A stretch of DNA of 53,174 bases from Microbacterium sp. (GTDB lineage: Bacteria; Actinomycetota; Actinomycetes; Actinomycetales; Microbacteriaceae). The stretch lies in the NCBI RefSeq assembly GCF_029263575.1, contig NZ_JAJUFV010000003.1, forward strand, positions 1 through 53,174, in the 5' to 3' direction. The translations under genes and the position numbers were made by a program. This document shows, in pieces, positions 50,314-53,174 of the stretch (position 1 is the first letter of the stretch; each line of letters starts with the position of its first letter). A model generated the notes under the pieces. It made no database searches. It saw only the letters and a program-made list of their open reading frames with translations, and had not been told where the DNA came from.

Positions 50314-51638
50314 CGTGCGACTCCTTCCGCGACGTTCGCGGCGCCGAGGGTTGACTCCCCCTGCGCGGCGCGGCGCCGGTTCAGTCGCTGCAGGAGGGTT
50401 GCCGAGACGAGCGTGACGATGCCAGCGAGGACCATGTACAGGGCGATCGACCAGGACTGCTCGAAGATGTTCAGCAGCTCGAGGTAGATCATCGGCACGA
50501 ACGCGCTGCCGACGATGGTGCCGATGCCCAGCGCGAGCGACATCCCGGTGTAGCGGATGCGCACGTCGAACGCCTGGGCGTACAGCACGCCCATGGTGCC
50601 GTAGGTGGCGCAGAAGCCGACGGTCGTAGCGATGTAGGCGACATAGGCGGCAGCGAGACTGCCGGTGTCGATGAGCCAGAAGGCGGGGAATGCGAGCACG
50701 ATCGAGATCACGGTGCCGATGATGAACACGCGTGCGACGCCGTGCCGGTCGGCGAGCCAGCCCGCCAGCGGGAGCCCGATCAGCGAGAGCAGCGAGCACA
50801 CGGTCGCGATCGCCAGCATCTGTGACTCGGTGTGCCCGATGAACTCGGTGCCGTAGGTGAGGCTGAAGGTGAAGAGCATGTAGAAGACGGCGCCGATGAC
50901 AGCGAAGCTCAGGGCCGCGAGCAATACCTGACCGAGGTGGGTCTTCAGCGTCTCCCACAGCGGCACGCGCACCTCTTTGCCCTCGTTGCGCATCGCCTCG
51001 AACTCGGGCGTCTCACTGATGCGCAGCCGGATGAACAGTCCGACGAGCACGAGTGCGGCGCTGATGAGGAACGGGATGCGCCACCCCCAGGTCTCGAACG
51101 CGTCGCGTGGCAGCGCGACCAGAGGAATGAAGATGAGCGTCGACAGGGTCAGCCCGAGAGCGAGGCCGACCTGCGGGAAGCTGCCGAGGAAGGCACGGCG
51201 CTTCGGCTCGGCGTGCTCGACGACGAGCAGCACCGCACCGCCCCACTCGCCGCCGAGGGCGAAGCCCTGCACCAGGCGCAGCAGCATGAGCAGCAGCGGT
51301 GCGGCGACGCCGATCGCGGCGTAGGTGGGCAGCAGTCCGATCGCGAAGGTCGCCGCGCCCATCGTGACCAGGGAGATGACGAGCATCTTCTTGCGCCCGA
51401 TCCGGTCGCCGAAGTGCCCGAACACGATCGAACCGAGAGGGCGGCCGAAGTAGCCGACCGCGATGCCGCCGAACGCGAGGATCGTGCCGACGAGCGGATC
51501 GAACTCGGGGAAGAAGAGCGCATTGAGGATGAGCGCCGCCGCGGTCGAGTACGCGAAGAAGTCGAACCATTCGACCGTCGTGCCGATCACGCTCGACGCG
51601 ACGATCGTGCGGATGCCTGGTTGTGCTGGCGTGCTCAT
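50310..51638 (-). CDS. MFS transporter, metabolite:H+ symporter (MHS) family
   Basis: Integral membrane importer of 442 residues with 12 predicted segments. The N-terminus ASSVIGTTVEWFDFFAYSTA is the MHS (ShiA/ProP/KgtP) signature, and the loop motif GHFGDRIGRKKMLVISLVTM after the second segment plus LVQGFALGGEWGGAVLLVVE are also characteristic. Relatives take up dicarboxylates, 2-oxoacids, shikimate or betaines with protons. It heads the operon with the CoA-transferase and enoyl-CoA hydratase, so the imported compound is likely a carboxylic acid that is then CoA-activated. It is divergent from the exporter gene at 51806; a GntR-like site lies between. Confidence 0.94.
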   Translation of the reverse strand: MSTPAQPGIRTIVASSVIGTTVEWFDFFAYSTAAALILNALFFPEFDPLVGTILAFGGIAVGYFGRPLGSIVFGHFGDRIGRKKMLVISLVTMGAATFAIGLLPTYAAIGVAAPLLLMLLRLVQGFALGGEWGGAVLLVVEHAEPKRRAFLGSFPQVGLALGLTLSTLIFIPLVALPRDAFETWGWRIPFLISAALVLVGLFIRLRISETPEFEAMRNEGKEVRVPLWETLKTHLGQVLLAALSFAVIGAVFYMLFTFSLTYGTEFIGHTESQMLAIATVCSLLSLIGLPLAGWLADRHGVARVFIIGTVISIVLAFPAFWLIDTGSLAAAYVAYIATTVGFCATYGTMGVLYAQAFDVRIRYTGMSLALGIGTIVGSAFVPMIYLELLNIFEQSWSIALYMVLAGIVTLVSATLLQRLNRRRAAQGESTLGAANVAEGVAR

Positions 51639-51732
51639 ATCGTTCCGTTCCGCGCCATCGGATGTCGGGTTGACGGCGCTTCATCGATCGTGGCACGCAC
51701 GTGCGCGGCCAACCATGTCCTCCAGGCACATA

Positions 51733-51742
51733 TTGGATACAA
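51733..51742. promoter_or_regulatory. GntR-like near-palindrome between the two transporters
   Basis: TTGGATACAA is a 10-base near-palindrome resembling the TNGTATNCNA-type sites of FCD-class GntR regulators (its complement reads TTGTATCCAA). It lies in the 167-base divergent space between the MHS transporter (51638) and the exporter (51806). The match is short, so chance is possible. Confidence 0.3.
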
Positions 51743-51805
51743 AGCCAGGTTGCTCTAGACCAGAAACATCTCGTAGCGCCGCGGCCATCAGGCGGGCGTA
51801 GTCTG

Positions 51806-53173
51806 ATGCACGTGCCATCGCTCACGCCGCTGCAGCGGCTCGTCATCACGATCGCCGTTCTGGCGTCGTTCGTCACGTTCCTCGATGGCACGGTCGTCAC
51901 GGTGGCACTGCCGGCGATCGAGAACGAGCTCGGCGGCGGCATCACGACGCAGCAGTGGGTGGTCGATGCCTACCTCATCACCCTGAGCGCGTTGATCCTC
52001 CTTGCCGGGTCGGTCTCTGACGCCTACGGGCGCGTCAGGATCATGCGCATCGGGCTCATCGCCTTCGGCATCGCCTCGATCGCGGTCGCCGCCGCGCCCG
52101 AGCCGATCACGCTCATCATCGCGCGGGCACTACAGGGCGCAGCAGGAGCGCTCCTCGTGCCCAGCTCGCTGGCGCTGATCATGGCGACGATTCGCGGCGA
52201 GCTGCAATCGCGCGCCATCGGCGTGTGGACCGCCTTCACGACGGGCGCGCAGATCGCCGGTCCCCTCTTGGGCGGAGCGTTCGTCGACCTGCTGTCGTGG
52301 CGCTTCGTCTTTCTCATCAATGTGCTCCCGATCGGTGTCGCGCTGGTTCTCCTCTCGCGATTGCAGCTGCCGGAGCATCCGCCCGGCGCACGCATCGACT
52401 GGGTCAGCGGGATGCTGTGCGCACTCGGCCTCGGCGGCGCGGTGTTCGCGCTGATCGAGCAGCCCAACCTCGGCTGGGCATCGCCGGCTATCTGGCTACC
52501 CGGCGTCATCGGCGTCGTGCTCTTCGTTGGGTTTCTCGTGCGCCAGCGCTCGTCGCCAGCGCCGCTCATGCCGTTGCCGCTGTTTCGGTCACGCAACTTC
52601 GCGTGGGGAAACCTCGCGACGCTGTTCATCTACGCCGCACTCTCGCTCAACGGCTTCGTCATCGGCGTGTACCTGCAAGAGGGCGCAGGGCTCAGCGCCA
52701 CCATGGCCGGGCTGGCGAGCCTGCCGATCACGATCCTGATGATCCTGCTCAGCTCGCGCGCCGGAGCGTGGGCCGGCCGCTTCGGGCCACGTGTCTTCAT
52801 GACGACAGGTCCCCTGCTGATGGCCGGCGGGTCGCTCCTGCTGCTCACGGTCTCGGCAGATTTCAGCTACTGGTGGCAGGTGCTGCCGGCCATGGTGCTG
52901 ATGGGGCTCGGGCTCTCGCTCACGGTCGCACCGCTGACCTCGGCCGTGCTGGGCTCGATAGACGAGAGTCGTTCAGGCATCGCATCCGCCGTGAACAACG
53001 CGATCTCACGCGTCGCCGGCCTCATCGTCGTCGCCATGCTGTCGACCATCGTCGGCGGCGTGCTCGACCTCGACGGATTCCACAGCGCTGCCGTCGTGAC
53101 GGCCGCACTCATGGCTCTCGGCGGTGCGGTGTCGTTCATCGGGATTCGGAAAGCGTCCGTCCCGACCGCGTGA
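51806..53173 (+). CDS. MFS exporter, DHA2 (EmrB/QacA) family
   Basis: Membrane protein of 455 residues with 14 predicted segments. The first segment holds the DHA2 motif FVTFLDGTVVTVALPAIENE, followed by QWVVDAYLITLSALILLAGS and the loop SDAYGRVRIMRIG. SWRFVFLINVLPIGVALVLL in the middle and a Gly/Pro-rich second half are typical of drug:H+ antiporters. The ATG at 51806 has only a weak GGCGGGCG-like sequence upstream; the longer frame from 51701 is unsupported. It is divergent from the MHS transporter and complete at the right edge. It may protect against toxic aromatic or amphipathic compounds, and no substrate can be named. Confidence 0.92.
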   Translation: MHVPSLTPLQRLVITIAVLASFVTFLDGTVVTVALPAIENELGGGITTQQWVVDAYLITLSALILLAGSVSDAYGRVRIMRIGLIAFGIASIAVAAAPEPITLIIARALQGAAGALLVPSSLALIMATIRGELQSRAIGVWTAFTTGAQIAGPLLGGAFVDLLSWRFVFLINVLPIGVALVLLSRLQLPEHPPGARIDWVSGMLCALGLGGAVFALIEQPNLGWASPAIWLPGVIGVVLFVGFLVRQRSSPAPLMPLPLFRSRNFAWGNLATLFIYAALSLNGFVIGVYLQEGAGLSATMAGLASLPITILMILLSSRAGAWAGRFGPRVFMTTGPLLMAGGSLLLLTVSADFSYWWQVLPAMVLMGLGLSLTVAPLTSAVLGSIDESRSGIASAVNNAISRVAGLIVVAMLSTIVGGVLDLDGFHSAAVVTAALMALGGAVSFIGIRKASVPTA

Positions 53174-53174
53174 G

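Noticed and set aside
50314..50958. Upstream extension of the CoA-transferase to 635 residues
   Set aside because: It is antisense-like shadow sequence of the MHS transporter; the homologous region begins at 50313 with a good ribosome-binding site.
1..53174. tRNA, rRNA, CRISPR array, insertion sequence, integrase or prophage
   Set aside because: Both strands were read for cloverleaf-like or rRNA sequence, regular repeats and transposase or recombinase motifs; none was recognised, and the composition is even throughout.

Overview
The window is about 67% G+C by eye and is packed with co-directional gene blocks joined by 1- or 4-base start/stop overlaps. Several genes have -10 boxes that place the transcript start at or next to the start codon (leaderless mRNAs). 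With the actinobacterial protein families present (1155-residue PutA without a DNA-binding domain, DinB/DUF664, GAF-PucR regulators), this points to a chromosomal segment of an actinobacterium, most likely Microbacteriaceae (for example Microbacterium). That placement is an inference. I see no rRNA, tRNA, CRISPR, insertion sequence, integrase or phage gene, and no gene-free stretch over 300 bases.

Layout. (1) 1-6135, minus: a DUF917 protein, a short hydantoinase-A-type protein, a lipoprotein solute-binding protein and two Opp/Dpp-type permeases, cut by the left edge; a PucR regulator and a zinc alcohol dehydrogenase diverge from it (6209-8733). (2) 8763-10948: a thioredoxin-reductase-like flavoprotein, a cupin-type XRE regulator and a divergent DinB protein, with a perfect palindrome that looks like the XRE operator. 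(3) 11033-20451: putA, a PaiB-like flavin protein, two YtcJ-like amidohydrolases and a class III CoA-transferase, with a divergent LysR gene. (4) 20475-27834: degradative HMG-CoA reductase (mvaA), HMG-CoA lyase (mvaB), a class III CoA-transferase and a hot-dog dehydratase; diverging from them, an alpha/beta hydrolase and a GAF-PucR regulator. (5) 27845-33516: a complete peptide-type ABC transporter (two permeases, binding protein, two ATPases) plus a cupin. (6) 33655-40580: PaiB-like protein, amidohydrolase, 2-hydroxyacid dehydrogenase, an orphan binding protein paralogous to the one in (5), a GntR regulator and a sarcosine/N-methyltryptophan-oxidase-like flavoenzyme. (7) 40604-46288, plus: a MocR regulator, a FAD/Fe-S D-2-hydroxyacid dehydrogenase and an aldehyde dehydrogenase. 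(8) 46327-53173: an MHS transporter, class III CoA-transferase, enoyl-CoA hydratase and second GAF-PucR regulator, then a divergent 14-TM exporter.

The region reads as a catabolic island. Repeated elements tie its parts together: two paralogous CoA-transferases each with a hydratase and a GAF-PucR regulator, two PaiB/amidohydrolase pairs, and two sister binding proteins that may share one transporter. The most striking system is block 4, where mvaA, mvaB, the CoA-transferase and the dehydratase could all converge on HMG-CoA, suggesting growth on mevalonate or related branched C5-C6 acids. Block 8 looks like a sister module with its own importer.
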